In this document: piece after piece, positions 1-9,246 of the stretch
Layout: each line of letters begins with the position of its first letter
How positions within the stretch are numbered: position 1 is the first letter of the stretch
Origin: Prevotella aff. ruminicola Tc2-24
Lineage (GTDB): Bacteria > Bacteroidota > Bacteroidia > Bacteroidales > Bacteroidaceae
Reading direction: 5' to 3'
NCBI RefSeq assembly: GCF_900110895.1
Contig: NZ_FOIQ01000001.1
Coordinates: forward strand, 836,472-900,471
DNA: 64,000 nt
Translations under genes and position numbers: made by a program
The notes under the pieces: generated by a model
Seen by the model: only the letters and a program-made list of their open reading frames with translations
The model's database searches: none
What the model was told of the DNA's origin: nothing

Positions 1-655
1 GACGAGGGAAGTCCTCGTTCGACTCCAACGCTGCGAAGCCATACATATCGCGCCCCTTACTGGAGAACTTATAGAACACGCCGGGCTTGTAATTATTTGA
101 GAAATGAACGAACACATCGTCATCAGTCTCTCCCTCGTTGTACTGCTCGAGGAAGAGAGCATGCAACTTCGGCGCTCCGGTCATCTGACGACGAATAAGA
201 CTGTTGGCGCCATCGGCAGCTACCAGATAACGACAAGATATCTGATCACCCGACTTCAGGGTGACGAGAATACGACCATCGACCTGCTGCTCGAATCGGG
301 CGAAGGAACCCTTGATGAGTTCACCACCATGATTCATATAATACTGCAGCAATGTATAATCAAAGTCCTTACGGCGCGTCATACGGATCTCATACTCAGA
401 ATGGAACTCGCACACGGGATCGTTCTCGAACTGGCAACGCATACGGTAGATAGGACGGTAATCATACTTGATGCCTGGCAACAACTGGTCGAGCAGGCGC
501 CAAGCCTTCACAGTCAGTCCGCCACCACACACCTTGTCGCGTGGAAACGTTGCCTGATCAACGATCACACAATCAACACCCGCCTGCTTCAGCAGACTAC
601 CACATACCGAACCGGCAGGACCGGCTCCAACAATCAAAACGTCTATATTCTTCAT
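1..655 (-). CDS. FAD-dependent oxidoreductase, geranylgeranyl reductase-like (C-terminus beyond window)
   Basis: About 218 N-terminal residues are visible; the rest lies before base 1. The N-terminus carries the dinucleotide-binding motif VGAGPAGSVCG followed by FPRDKVCGGGL, the signature of the geranylgeranyl reductase / digeranylgeranylglycerophospholipid reductase group of flavoproteins, and later a GADG-type motif (AADGANS). It is a clear paralog of the gene just upstream (652-1680); the first 50 residues match almost residue for residue. Its ATG shares four bases (ATGA, 652-655) with the stop of that gene, so translation is probably coupled and it belongs to the mutA-mutB transcript. Substrate unknown: members of the family reduce isoprenoid double bonds, but other flavin-dependent chemistry is possible. 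Confidence 0.85.
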   Translation of the reverse strand, partial: MKNIDVLIVGAGPAGSVCGSLLKQAGVDCVIVDQATFPRDKVCGGGLTVKAWRLLDQLLPGIKYDYRPIYRMRCQFENDPVCEFHSEYEIRMTRRKDFDYTLLQYYMNHGGELIKGSFARFEQQVDGRILVTLKSGDQISCRYLVAADGANSLIRRQMTGAPKLHALFLEQYNEGETDDDVFVHFSNNYKPGVFYKFSSKGRDMYGFAALESNEDFPR

Positions 656-1680
656 TTCTTAAAAAAAGTTTCTCGTTTCATCTTTGCCTCGAAGGCCCAC
701 CTTACCAATCCAGGATGACCGCACAACCACCTGAGTATGGCGAAGCCAAACGAACTGAAGAAGACCCTGCTCAATCGCTCTTCCTTCTTCATTTTCCTAA
801 ATATAGGAGCATTCACCTCACGGAAAGACCGTCCACTGGTAATAGCCTCCGCAGCATTCCGGGCAGTTCTGAAGGCATCAAACAATCCCTCACAGGTACA
901 ACGGTTTGCAAATCCACCGGCATCACCTATCAGGATCACATGATCATGCATGGGATAATCGTTGGAAAGATAGATGAAGGCACCACGCGCTTTTCCATCT
1001 GCGATATTGTTCTGACGCATCACCTTACGGAATTTCTCCGGGGTGGTCGACACATCACCGAAGCCCACCACATCAAACGCCTTATTGGGGAAACGGAAGA
1101 AATAACCACCAGTGTCATACGACTGCGACAAAACCACATCGACACCATTGTCTCCGCTTTTCTCGACATACTGTTCCATCGCGAGGATACCACGCTCAGT
1201 ATCAGGCTTCAGACAGCGGCGCACACGACTGTTCGAGCCATCGGCCCCCACCAGATAACGACAGGCAATCTCCTCTCCCGATTTCAGTCTGGCAACAATC
1301 TGCCCGTTCTGTTCCTCAAAACGCTCGAACGCAGCCTGCTGAAAGGCGCCACCAACCGATATGTACTGCTTCAGCAAATCATGGTCGAAATGCTTACGCT
1401 GAACGATACGGAGGGGCTCCTTGGTATCAAACTCGCAATGCGCCTTGTTGTCAATAGAAAGACGGATATGTCCTACTGTGTTATAATCATAATGGAGACC
1501 CGGCACTAACTGGTCGAGCAGACGACACGTCTTCGAACTGAGTCCACCACCACAGACCTTATCCCGAGGAAAGGTCGCATGATCAACCACCAGACAGTCA
1601 ACCCCCGCCTTCTTAAGGAGGTATCCACAAACGGAGCCGGCTGGACCGGCTCCGACAATCAGTACATCTACATGCTTCAT
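652..1680 (-). CDS. FAD-dependent oxidoreductase, geranylgeranyl reductase-like
   Basis: 342 residues. Motifs in order: VGAGPAGSVCG (about residues 10-20, ADP binding), FPRDKVCGGGL (about 38-48), VGADGSNSRVRR in the middle, and IGDAGGFANRC near residue 250, which corresponds to the second FAD-contacting GD motif of the family. No signal peptide or membrane segment, so probably cytosolic or peripheral at the membrane. The ATG begins directly next to the mutB stop with no spacer, and the 3' end overlaps the next paralog by ATGA. Two tandem paralogs in a methylmalonyl-CoA mutase operon is unusual. The physiological substrate cannot be read from sequence; a lipid or quinone-related reductase is the family-based guess. 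Confidence 0.87.
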   Translation of the reverse strand: MKHVDVLIVGAGPAGSVCGYLLKKAGVDCLVVDHATFPRDKVCGGGLSSKTCRLLDQLVPGLHYDYNTVGHIRLSIDNKAHCEFDTKEPLRIVQRKHFDHDLLKQYISVGGAFQQAAFERFEEQNGQIVARLKSGEEIACRYLVGADGSNSRVRRCLKPDTERGILAMEQYVEKSGDNGVDVVLSQSYDTGGYFFRFPNKAFDVVGFGDVSTTPEKFRKVMRQNNIADGKARGAFIYLSNDYPMHDHVILIGDAGGFANRCTCEGLFDAFRTARNAAEAITSGRSFREVNAPIFRKMKKEERLSRVFFSSFGFAILRWLCGHPGLVRWAFEAKMKRETFFKK

Positions 1681-3849
1681 TTATTCTTTGTCTAACAATA
1701 TCTTCATCATCTCGACGGCAGCCTTCGCCACAGAGGTACCAGGACCGAAGATGGCAGCTACACCAGCCTTATAGAGGAAGTCATAGTCCTGGGCAGGAAT
1801 CACGCCACCGGCGATAACCATAATGTCCTCACGACCCAATTTCTTCAACTCCTCAATCAACTGCGGGATGAGCGTCTTATGACCAGCGGCGAGTGAAGAA
1901 GCACCCACACAGTGCACATCATTCTCCACAGCCTCACGAGCCGCCTCTGCGGGCGTCTGGAACAGCGGTCCCATATCCACGTCAAAACCACAGTCGGCAT
2001 AGCCGGTGGCCACAACCTTAGCACCACGGTCATGTCCATCCTGTCCCATCTTTGCGATGAAGATACGAGGACGACGACCTTCCTTCTCTGCGAACTCATC
2101 GGTCAGCTTACAAGCCAACTCGAAGTCGCTGTCGTTCTTTGATTCTGAACTATACACACCTGAAATTGTTCTGATTACTGCTTTATACCGGCCTACGATC
2201 TCTTCGCAGGCATCACTGATCTCACCTAGCGTACAGCGCAACTGGGCAGCCTTGACGGCGAGGTCGAGCAGGTTGCTCTTACTCTTCTTACCCTCGCTGA
2301 ACTCACGTACGCAGTCGGTGATGGCCTTCAGGGCTGCCTGACAGGCAGCCTCGTCGCGCTTGCTGCGCACCTCCTTCAGACTCTCCTCCTGCTGCTTACG
2401 CACAGCGGTGTTGTCCACCTCAAGGATATCGATTGGATCCTCATGTTCCAGACGGTACTTGTTAGTACCAACGATGGTCTGCACACCAGAGTCGATACGA
2501 GCCTGGGTACGAGCTGCAGCCTCCTCGATACGCATCTTGGGCAGACCGGTCTCAATAGCCTTGGCCATACCGCCCAACTTCTCGATCTCCTGGATATGCT
2601 CCCAAGCCTTATGTACGAGTTCATTGGTCAGGGTCTCAACATAGTAGCTACCAGCCCACGGATCGATCTGCTTACAGACCTTTGTCTCGTTCTGGATGTA
2701 TATCTGAGTATTACGGGCGATACGAGCCGAGAAGTCGGTAGGCAGTGCGATAGCCTCGTCAAGAGCATTGGTATGCAACGACTGGGTATGACCCAGTACG
2801 GCAGCCATGGCCTCGATACAGGTTCGTCCCACATTATTGAAGGGATCCTGTTCGGTGAGCGACCAACCGGATGTCTGCGAGTGGGTACGCAATGCGAGCG
2901 ACTTCGGGTTCTTGGCACCGAAGCTCTTCACGATCTTCGCCCACAGCAGTCGACCTGCACGCATCTTGGCTATCTCCATGAAGTGGTTCATGCCGATGGC
3001 CCAGAAGAAACTCAGTCGCGGTGCAAAAGCATCCACGTCGATGCCAGCATTCACACCCGTACGAAGGTAGTCCATACCATCGGCCAGGGTGTAGGCCAAC
3101 TCGATATCTGCCGTAGCTCCTGCCTCCTGCATGTGATAACCCGAGATCGAGATACTGTTGAACTTCGGCATCTTCTGTGAGGTATACTCGAAGATATCGG
3201 CAATGATCTTCATCGAGAAGGCAGGAGGATAAATATAGGTGTTACGAACCATGAACTCCTTCAGGATATCGTTCTGGATAGTACCAGCCATCTCCTCGAG
3301 CTGTGCGCCCTGCTCCAGACCAGCCACGATGTAGAAGGCCAGGATAGGCAACACGGCACCGTTCATGGTCATCGACACTGACATCTTGTTGAGAGGGATG
3401 CCACCAAAGAGCACCTTCATGTTCTCCTCGTTGCAGATACTCACACCAGCCTTGCCCACATCACCCACTACACGGGCGTTGTCGGGGTCATAGCCACGAT
3501 GGGTCGGCAGGTCGAAGGCAACACTCAGACCCTTCTGGCCAGAAGCCAAGTTACGACGATAGAAAGCATTCGATTCCTCGGCCGTTGAGAATCCGGCATA
3601 CTGTCGGATGGTCCACGGTTTGAAAGGATACATCATCGAGTACGGACCACGCAGATAGGGAGGGATACCGGCTGTGAAGTCGAGGTGTTCCATCCCTTCG
3701 AGGTCTTCTTTCGTATAGACCGGTCTCACCTCAATATGCTCGGGCGTCTTCCAGTTCTCTACGATTCCATTATCTTTAATCCACTTGGCACCATCCTGAG
3801 CCTTGATGCCTGCGTAGATATCTATATCTTTAAATTGTTTGCGCATCAT
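1681..3849 (-). CDS. mutB: Methylmalonyl-CoA mutase large subunit
   Basis: 722 residues, the usual length. The catalytic TIM barrel fills the first ~550 residues, including the conserved segment around [21 protein letters not shown]. The C-terminal adenosylcobalamin domain has the base-off motif DGHDRG, with D604-x-H606 (H606 being the lower cobalt ligand). The enzyme interconverts succinyl-CoA and methylmalonyl-CoA in the cytosol, the entry to the propionate branch of Bacteroidales fermentation. It sits 15 bases downstream of mutA, its obligate partner, and is followed immediately by the two flavoprotein genes. The decarboxylase subunits encoded divergently at 7708-10404 would act on the product after epimerisation. 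Confidence 0.97.
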   Translation of the reverse strand: MMRKQFKDIDIYAGIKAQDGAKWIKDNGIVENWKTPEHIEVRPVYTKEDLEGMEHLDFTAGIPPYLRGPYSMMYPFKPWTIRQYAGFSTAEESNAFYRRNLASGQKGLSVAFDLPTHRGYDPDNARVVGDVGKAGVSICNEENMKVLFGGIPLNKMSVSMTMNGAVLPILAFYIVAGLEQGAQLEEMAGTIQNDILKEFMVRNTYIYPPAFSMKIIADIFEYTSQKMPKFNSISISGYHMQEAGATADIELAYTLADGMDYLRTGVNAGIDVDAFAPRLSFFWAIGMNHFMEIAKMRAGRLLWAKIVKSFGAKNPKSLALRTHSQTSGWSLTEQDPFNNVGRTCIEAMAAVLGHTQSLHTNALDEAIALPTDFSARIARNTQIYIQNETKVCKQIDPWAGSYYVETLTNELVHKAWEHIQEIEKLGGMAKAIETGLPKMRIEEAAARTQARIDSGVQTIVGTNKYRLEHEDPIDILEVDNTAVRKQQEESLKEVRSKRDEAACQAALKAITDCVREFSEGKKSKSNLLDLAVKAAQLRCTLGEISDACEEIVGRYKAVIRTISGVYSSESKNDSDFELACKLTDEFAEKEGRRPRIFIAKMGQDGHDRGAKVVATGYADCGFDVDMGPLFQTPAEAAREAVENDVHCVGASSLAAGHKTLIPQLIEELKKLGREDIMVIAGGVIPAQDYDFLYKAGVAAIFGPGTSVAKAAVEMMKILLDKE

Positions 3850-3864
3850 TCAATCTCCTATTCT

Positions 3865-5730
3865 TTAGATACCAAGTTTCTGATTATACTCTTTTAAAGT
3901 CTCGAGGACATTACACTTCACATGAATGTAATTCTCGATGCCGGCAGCCTTCAGGTCCTCCATGCAAGCAGGAGCACCAGCCACGACAAACATCGCACGA
4001 CCGTCCAAATACTTAAAGGCTGGGATAGCATACTCGGCATACTCATCATCCGAAGAGCAGATTACCACGATATCAGCCTTAGCCTCGAGCGCCGCGTCGA
4101 CACCTTCCTCAACGGTCTTGAAACCGAGATTATCGATGACCTTGTAACCAGCACAGGCGAGGAAGTTACACGAGAACTGTGCACGAGCCTGACGCATGGC
4201 CAAATTACCGATCGTCAACATAAAGGCTGTAGGCACCTTCGTCTCCTCGGTATGGATGCGCAGGTCCTCGAAGTCAGCCGCCAGACGAGTACTCTCGATC
4301 GTCTTCAGCGAAACGCTATCCCCGCCATGATGATGAGCGCCACCACAACCGCACACATGATGATAGGCGCGCTTACCCTCACTTTTCTCTGTGAAGTTAG
4401 GGAACTGGTTGGTACCCAACAGGAACTCCTTGCGCTTAGCAGCATCGCCATGACGCTTCACGTTCGTGGCGTTAATATCATCCTGGATGGTACCGGCCTT
4501 CACAGCGGCAAGGAAACCACCCTCATCTTCCACCTTCAGGAAGATCTTCCAGGCCTCGGTGGCCAACGCATCAGTAAGGTGCTCGATATAATAAGAGCCT
4601 GCCGACGGGTCGACGATACGGTCGAAATGACTTTCCTCCTTGATCAGCAACTGCTGGTTGCGGGCAATACGCTCCGAGAAATCCGTGGCCTCTTCGTAGG
4701 GCGCGTCGAACGGAGTAACTACCATCGAGTGCACGCTCCCTAAGGCAGCGCTCATAGCCTCTGTCTGCGAACGCAGCAGGTTCACGTACGAATCAAACAG
4801 CGTCTGATTATATGTCGAGGTTGTCGCATTGATGATCATCTTACAAGCACAGTCGCACTTCGGCTCATACTGCTTCACGATCTGAGCCCAGAGCAGACGG
4901 GCGGCACGGAACTTGGCAATCTCCATGAAGTAGTTCTCGGAAACGCCCATATTGAACTTGATGCTCTTAGCTGCCAGATCCACATCGACTCCGGCATCCG
5001 TGAGCTGTTGCAGATACTCATTACCCCAGGCCAGTGCATAGCCCAACTCCTGAACGATATAGGCACCGGCATTATTGAGTGCATCACTATGAACTACGAT
5101 ACCACGGAAATGAGGATACTCCTTAAGCGACTCAGCCAGCTTAGGACCGAACGCCAGCACTGGGGACACATCTTTTCCTTTCAGCACCATCTTCTTCATG
5201 GGATCCCACTCGATAGAGCCTACTATCTTTTCCTTGTCGTAGCCTTTCCTCTGCCAATAGGTCTTCAGGATCTCAGCGAGTTCGAGCGAGTGACGCTGAC
5301 AGGTCGAGAAGTTCACCTCGACACATTCGCAATAGATACCCTCGAGCAGCGTTGATACCGTCTCCATAGACACGATCTTGCCAGGGATGTGGAATCCTAG
5401 CGAGTCGACTCCCTTGTTCAGGATGTCAAGAGCCTTGGCATTGGCGGCCTTCGGGTCACTAGCCTCGATATTCTGACGGACATACCACTCGTTAGAGTCC
5501 TTCTTGTTACCCCGCACGAACGGGAACTCACCCGGGAGTGCGTCGGGGGTCTTCAGGTTCGCCAGGTCTTCCCGGCGATAGAAGGGCTGCACATTAAAAC
5601 CTTCATTTGTTCTCCATACCAGTCGTTTCTGGAAGTCGGCACCCTTCAGGTCGACTTCAATCTTGTCGAGCCATTCTTGGGTTGTCGGCGCCGTAAACTC
5701 GGTAAAGAGCTTCTCTTTGTTTTCCATCAT
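3865..5730 (-). CDS. mutA: Methylmalonyl-CoA mutase small subunit
   Basis: 621 residues, homologous to MutB but without the DxHxxG cobalamin motif, as expected for the non-catalytic subunit of the heterodimer. The barrel-like domain covers roughly residues 30-440 and the degenerate cobalamin-domain fold residues 480-621. Between them residues 456-470 form a linker very rich in His, Cys and Gly (YHHVCGCGGAHHHGG), and a second Cys cluster (KCDCACK) lies near residue 291. These look capable of binding metal, but no function is established. First gene of the operon mutA-mutB-two flavoproteins, with a TAACTTTG element 70 bases upstream. Start chosen at the first of two adjacent Met codons; the second is equally possible. 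Confidence 0.96.
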   Translation of the reverse strand: MMENKEKLFTEFTAPTTQEWLDKIEVDLKGADFQKRLVWRTNEGFNVQPFYRREDLANLKTPDALPGEFPFVRGNKKDSNEWYVRQNIEASDPKAANAKALDILNKGVDSLGFHIPGKIVSMETVSTLLEGIYCECVEVNFSTCQRHSLELAEILKTYWQRKGYDKEKIVGSIEWDPMKKMVLKGKDVSPVLAFGPKLAESLKEYPHFRGIVVHSDALNNAGAYIVQELGYALAWGNEYLQQLTDAGVDVDLAAKSIKFNMGVSENYFMEIAKFRAARLLWAQIVKQYEPKCDCACKMIINATTSTYNQTLFDSYVNLLRSQTEAMSAALGSVHSMVVTPFDAPYEEATDFSERIARNQQLLIKEESHFDRIVDPSAGSYYIEHLTDALATEAWKIFLKVEDEGGFLAAVKAGTIQDDINATNVKRHGDAAKRKEFLLGTNQFPNFTEKSEGKRAYHHVCGCGGAHHHGGDSVSLKTIESTRLAADFEDLRIHTEETKVPTAFMLTIGNLAMRQARAQFSCNFLACAGYKVIDNLGFKTVEEGVDAALEAKADIVVICSSDDEYAEYAIPAFKYLDGRAMFVVAGAPACMEDLKAAGIENYIHVKCNVLETLKEYNQKLGI

Positions 5731-5799
5731 ACGTATAAATTATATATAAGTTTGTTTTAAGTTTTAAATTGGTTCTTGCTTACTATTACTATTAGGCTA

Positions 5800-5807
5800 C
5801 AAAGTTA
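5800..5807 (-). promoter_or_regulatory. -7 element of the mutA promoter
   Basis: On the minus strand the sequence reads TAACTTTG, matching the Bacteroidetes -7 consensus TAnnTTTG. No TTTG is found at the ideal 19-20 base distance upstream, so only the -7 box is claimed. It would give a leader of roughly 65 bases and is back-to-back with the plus-strand promoter at 5891-5920. Confidence 0.6.
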
Positions 5808-5890
5808 CGAAATATTTAAGCAATTAACTACAATGAATTGTGAAAGAAATAAAAAATCAGTTTTTATTCAATATTTAATATATAAAATAC

Positions 5891-5920
5891 TTGTCATGCG
5901 CATTTTTTTAAGTAACTTTG
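5891..5920 (+). promoter_or_regulatory. Promoter of the transporter-decarboxylase operon
   Basis: TTG (5891-5893), 19 bases, then TAACTTTG (5913-5920): a full match to the Bacteroidetes housekeeping promoter. Predicted start near 5925, about 28 bases before the ATG at 5953. Confidence 0.75.
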
Positions 5921-5952
5921 CAGTCAAATTTGGGATTAGTAAAAGTTAGTAA

Positions 5953-7650
5953 TTGGATATGGATTCTTTTCAATGGTTGAAGGACCTGTTTACGGCCACA
6001 GATTCCGTAGCGCATATTGTTCTGCTCTACGCCATCGTCATCGCCATCGGTGTTTATTTAGGAAAGATTAAGTTGTTCGGTATCTCCCTGGGAGTGACCT
6101 TCGTTCTCTTCGCCGGTATCATCGCCGGACATGTCGGTTTCACAGCCCCGACACCTATTCTCACCTTTGTACAGGACTTCGGTCTGATCCTCTTCGTCTT
6201 CATGATTGGTATGCAGGTAGGCCCGGGCTTCTTCGAGAGTTTCGGCATGGCCGGCATCAAGCTCAACGGACTGGCTGCCATCGCCATTCTGCTGAACATC
6301 GTGGTGATGTTCGCCTGTTACTATCTGTTCTTCGATACCAGCGACGTGACCAACCTGCCTATGATGGTTGGAACGCTCTATGGTGCTGTGACCAACACCC
6401 CCGGACTCGGTGCTGCCAACGAGGCGCTCACCTCTGTGTTCCCGCAAGGAGCACCCCAGATCGCATCGGCCTATGCATGCGCTTACCCCCTTGGTGTGCT
6501 GGGCATCATCGGTGCCACCATATTAATAAGGTACATCTGCAAGGTGAAGCTCGAGAAGGAGGAAGCCCAACTGAAATGCATGGAAGAGACCAATGTCAAC
6601 AGAAAGCCCTATAAGATGCACCTTGAGGTGACCAACAAATACCTGGAGGGCAAGACCCTGTTGCAGGTACACGACTTTCTGAACCGCGACTTCGTTTGCT
6701 CTCGCATCGTACATAATGGTGAGCTCTCGATACCCAACCGCGACACGGTGTTCCACGTGGGCGATCAGATGCTGATCGTCTGTGCTGAGGCCGACTACGA
6801 GGCCATCGTCGCCTTCATCGGTCCTATCATCGATATCGACTTCGAGCAGCAAGACCAGCCGCTCGTATCGAAGCGCATTCTTATTACCAACCCGAAGGTG
6901 AATGGCAAGACCCTGGCATCCATGCACTTCTCAAGTGTGCATGGTGTGAACGTCACCCGTGTGACACGTCATGGCATGGATCTCTTTGCCTCAGCCGCAC
7001 TACCCCTGCAGGTGGGCGACCGCATCATGGTCGTTGGTCCCGAGGATGCCGTCGACCGCGTAGCCGGAAAGATGGGTAACAGCATCCGCCGCCTCGAGGC
7101 ACCAAACATCGCCACCATCTTCGTGGGCATCTTCCTCGGACTGATCTTCGGTTCCCTGCCCTTGGTCATCCCCGGCATGCCTGTGCCCGTGAAGCTCGGA
7201 CTGGCTGGCGGTCCGCTGATCATCGCCATCCTTATCGGCCGCTATGGCTATAAGATCCACCTGGTCACCTATACGACCACCTCGGCCAATATGATGCTGC
7301 GAGAGATCGGACTGGTACTCTTCCTCGCCTCGGTAGGTATCAAGGCTGGTGCTAACTTCTTCGAGACAGTCATCCAAGGCAACGGACTGCTGTTCGTACT
7401 CACAGGTTTCCTGATCACGATCATCCCTATCCTGATCATCGGCCCCATCGCACGCCTCCGTTACCGTTTCAACTACTTCACCATCGCAGGTATGATTGCT
7501 GGTACCTATACCGACCCCCCTGCCCTGGCCTATGCCAACAGCATCTGCTCTAAGGAGGCCCCGGCCGTAGGTTACTCCACGGTCTATCCGCTGGCTATGT
7601 TCCTTCGCATCTTCACCGCCCAGATCATCGTCCTGTTCTTCTGTGGCTAG
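5953..7650 (+). CDS. AspT/YidE-family transporter with two RCK_C (TrkA-C) domains
   Basis: 565 residues with the architecture of the aspartate:alanine exchanger family: a first membrane half (about residues 15-195, six hydrophobic segments), two consecutive TrkA-C/RCK_C domains (about 205-285 and 295-375), and a second homologous membrane half (about 385-565). Family members move amino acids or dicarboxylates; E. coli YidE and YbjL have this layout, and YbjL relatives have been linked to succinate export. It lies directly upstream of sodium-pump decarboxylase subunits and divergent to mutAB, which makes a C4-dicarboxylate or amino acid substrate reasonable, but this is inference. 57 bases separate it from the next gene. 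Confidence 0.88.
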   Translation: MDMDSFQWLKDLFTATDSVAHIVLLYAIVIAIGVYLGKIKLFGISLGVTFVLFAGIIAGHVGFTAPTPILTFVQDFGLILFVFMIGMQVGPGFFESFGMAGIKLNGLAAIAILLNIVVMFACYYLFFDTSDVTNLPMMVGTLYGAVTNTPGLGAANEALTSVFPQGAPQIASAYACAYPLGVLGIIGATILIRYICKVKLEKEEAQLKCMEETNVNRKPYKMHLEVTNKYLEGKTLLQVHDFLNRDFVCSRIVHNGELSIPNRDTVFHVGDQMLIVCAEADYEAIVAFIGPIIDIDFEQQDQPLVSKRILITNPKVNGKTLASMHFSSVHGVNVTRVTRHGMDLFASAALPLQVGDRIMVVGPEDAVDRVAGKMGNSIRRLEAPNIATIFVGIFLGLIFGSLPLVIPGMPVPVKLGLAGGPLIIAILIGRYGYKIHLVTYTTTSANMMLREIGLVLFLASVGIKAGANFFETVIQGNGLLFVLTGFLITIIPILIIGPIARLRYRFNYFTIAGMIAGTYTDPPALAYANSICSKEAPAVGYSTVYPLAMFLRIFTAQIIVLFFCG

Positions 7651-7707
7651 GGTGCTGAACAGACTGACACAAAAAACAATAACTTATATAATAATACAAA
7701 AACCAGA

Positions 7708-8727
7708 ATGAAAAAAACATTACTACTGCTCGGCGGTGCGCTGCTCAGTGTCTCGGGGATGTTTGCTCAGGGAGCCAAGAACATCCGGATCAACGAGGTG
7801 CTGACCAATAACACTGCCAGCGTCGTGGACGAATACGGCAGTCGTGAAGCATGGATAGAGCTGGAGAACACCTCGTTCACCACCTATAATATCCGTGGCA
7901 TGTACTTCACCACCGACCGCTCCGTCCTGGACCCGCAGATGAGTGTTCCCGAACGCATCAAACGCATGAGCGTCATCCCCAGTGGTGATCCCCGCACACA
8001 GATTGGCGGTCGGCAGCATCTTGTCTTCTTCTGCAACTCCAACCCTGCACAGGGTAAGCTGCATCTCTCACTCCCGATGCCCATCTCCGAACCCGTATGG
8101 CTGGCGCTATACAACGGTAACGCCACCGAGCTTATCGACTCGGTAAGCATCCCCGCACTGGCCGCCGACCAGAGTTACGCACGCCATGCCAGTGGCTGGA
8201 GCGTGAAGTCGGCCGACAATGTCACCCCAGGCATCGAGAACTTCATCAAGACCGACGAGACCAAGGATGCCAAGCTGAAGCGCGACGATCCCCACGGCTT
8301 CGGCATCACCCTGTTGGCCATGGGCATCGTGTTCTTCTGTCTGGCTGTGCTCTTCGTGTTCTTCTGGCTCTTCGGCCTTATCATGCGACATATCGATACG
8401 GCGCGCAAGGTCGTCAACACCCAGCCCATCAAGGCTGTCACGAAGACCGTCGAGGTGACCCACGACATCGCACATGCCACGGGCAATCTCCTGCAGGATG
8501 GTCTTAAAACCAAGGGTATCGACAAAGAAGTCTATATCGCTGTCATATCCATGGCACTCAAGCAGTACCAGGACGATGTGCACGATGTGGAGAGTGGAAT
8601 CATCACCATCAAGTCGAAAGAAACCGACTGGAGCTATGAGTACACCCAGATGACTCACTTCCACGATCCGCTTCAACCGCAGGATCACACAGCGCCGGTG
8701 ATTCCCACGACCCCGGACATGAGATAG
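7708..8727 (+). CDS. OadG-type decarboxylase gamma subunit with N-terminal lamin-tail domain
   Basis: 339 residues. A signal peptide (to about residue 22, ending SVSGMFAQG) is followed by a lamin-tail (LTD) domain, about 25-175: IRINEVLTNN start, WIELEN strand, and SYARHASGWS near the end. After that a single hydrophobic helix (about 195-225) and a charged cytosolic tail match the small gamma subunit of sodium-translocating decarboxylases, which tethers the biotin carrier and carboxyltransferase to the membrane beta subunit. The LTD would lie outside the inner membrane. Context with a biotin carrier (8772) and beta subunit (9247) supports the assignment. The OadG part is short and weakly conserved, so context weighs heavily. 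Confidence 0.78.
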   Translation: MKKTLLLLGGALLSVSGMFAQGAKNIRINEVLTNNTASVVDEYGSREAWIELENTSFTTYNIRGMYFTTDRSVLDPQMSVPERIKRMSVIPSGDPRTQIGGRQHLVFFCNSNPAQGKLHLSLPMPISEPVWLALYNGNATELIDSVSIPALAADQSYARHASGWSVKSADNVTPGIENFIKTDETKDAKLKRDDPHGFGITLLAMGIVFFCLAVLFVFFWLFGLIMRHIDTARKVVNTQPIKAVTKTVEVTHDIAHATGNLLQDGLKTKGIDKEVYIAVISMALKQYQDDVHDVESGIITIKSKETDWSYEYTQMTHFHDPLQPQDHTAPVIPTTPDMR

Positions 8728-8771
8728 TGTATAGCAGATAGTTTATAGATTTACAGATTATAGTAGAAAAG

Positions 8772-9224
8772 ATGAACAAGTATCAATATAGAGTACAAGG
8801 CGTCGACTACGACGTTGAGATAGAAGAAGTAGAGGGCAACATCGCCAAGGTGAATGTCAACGGCATCCTCTTTGACGTGGAGATGAAACAGCCCATCAAC
8901 CCCGCCAGCACCCTGAAGAAGGTGCATGTCGAGGCTCCCAAGCCCGTGGCCCGTCCGGCCGTGGCTCCCGAGGTGGCTCCTGCCGCCAGTAAGCCGATGG
9001 CAGCAGGTACAGGCTCGGCTGTCAAGGCCCCACTGCCAGGCACCATCACCGACGTGAAGGTAGCCGTGGGCGACAGTGTCAAGCGCGGCGATGTCGTGCT
9101 GGTGCTCGAGGCCATGAAGATGCAGAACAATATCGAGTCTGAGTACGAGGGAACAGTCACATCCATCACCGTCAAGCAGGGCGAGAGTGTCATGGAAGGC
9201 ACCGTCCTCATGACCATCGGATAG
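8772..9224 (+). CDS. Biotin carboxyl carrier subunit of a sodium-pump decarboxylase
   Basis: 150 residues: an N-terminal 45-residue segment, a flexible Pro/Ala-rich linker (about 58-80), and a C-terminal biotinyl domain with EAMKMQN, where K116 is the biotinylated lysine. This is the MmdC/GcdC-type subunit that shuttles the carboxyl group from the alpha subunit to the membrane beta subunit. It lies between the OadG-like gene and the beta subunit. The most likely pathway is methylmalonyl-CoA decarboxylation to propionyl-CoA given the divergent mutAB; oxaloacetate or glutaconyl-CoA decarboxylases use equivalent subunits and cannot be excluded. Confidence 0.92.
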   Translation: MNKYQYRVQGVDYDVEIEEVEGNIAKVNVNGILFDVEMKQPINPASTLKKVHVEAPKPVARPAVAPEVAPAASKPMAAGTGSAVKAPLPGTITDVKVAVGDSVKRGDVVLVLEAMKMQNNIESEYEGTVTSITVKQGESVMEGTVLMTIG

Positions 9225-9246
9225 CATTAATCAATAGTCTACTCAC

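Noticed and set aside
5953-7650. Potassium channel or Trk regulator because of RCK_C domains
   Set aside because: The duplicated membrane halves flanking the paired TrkA-C domains are those of AspT/YidE carriers, with no channel selectivity filter.
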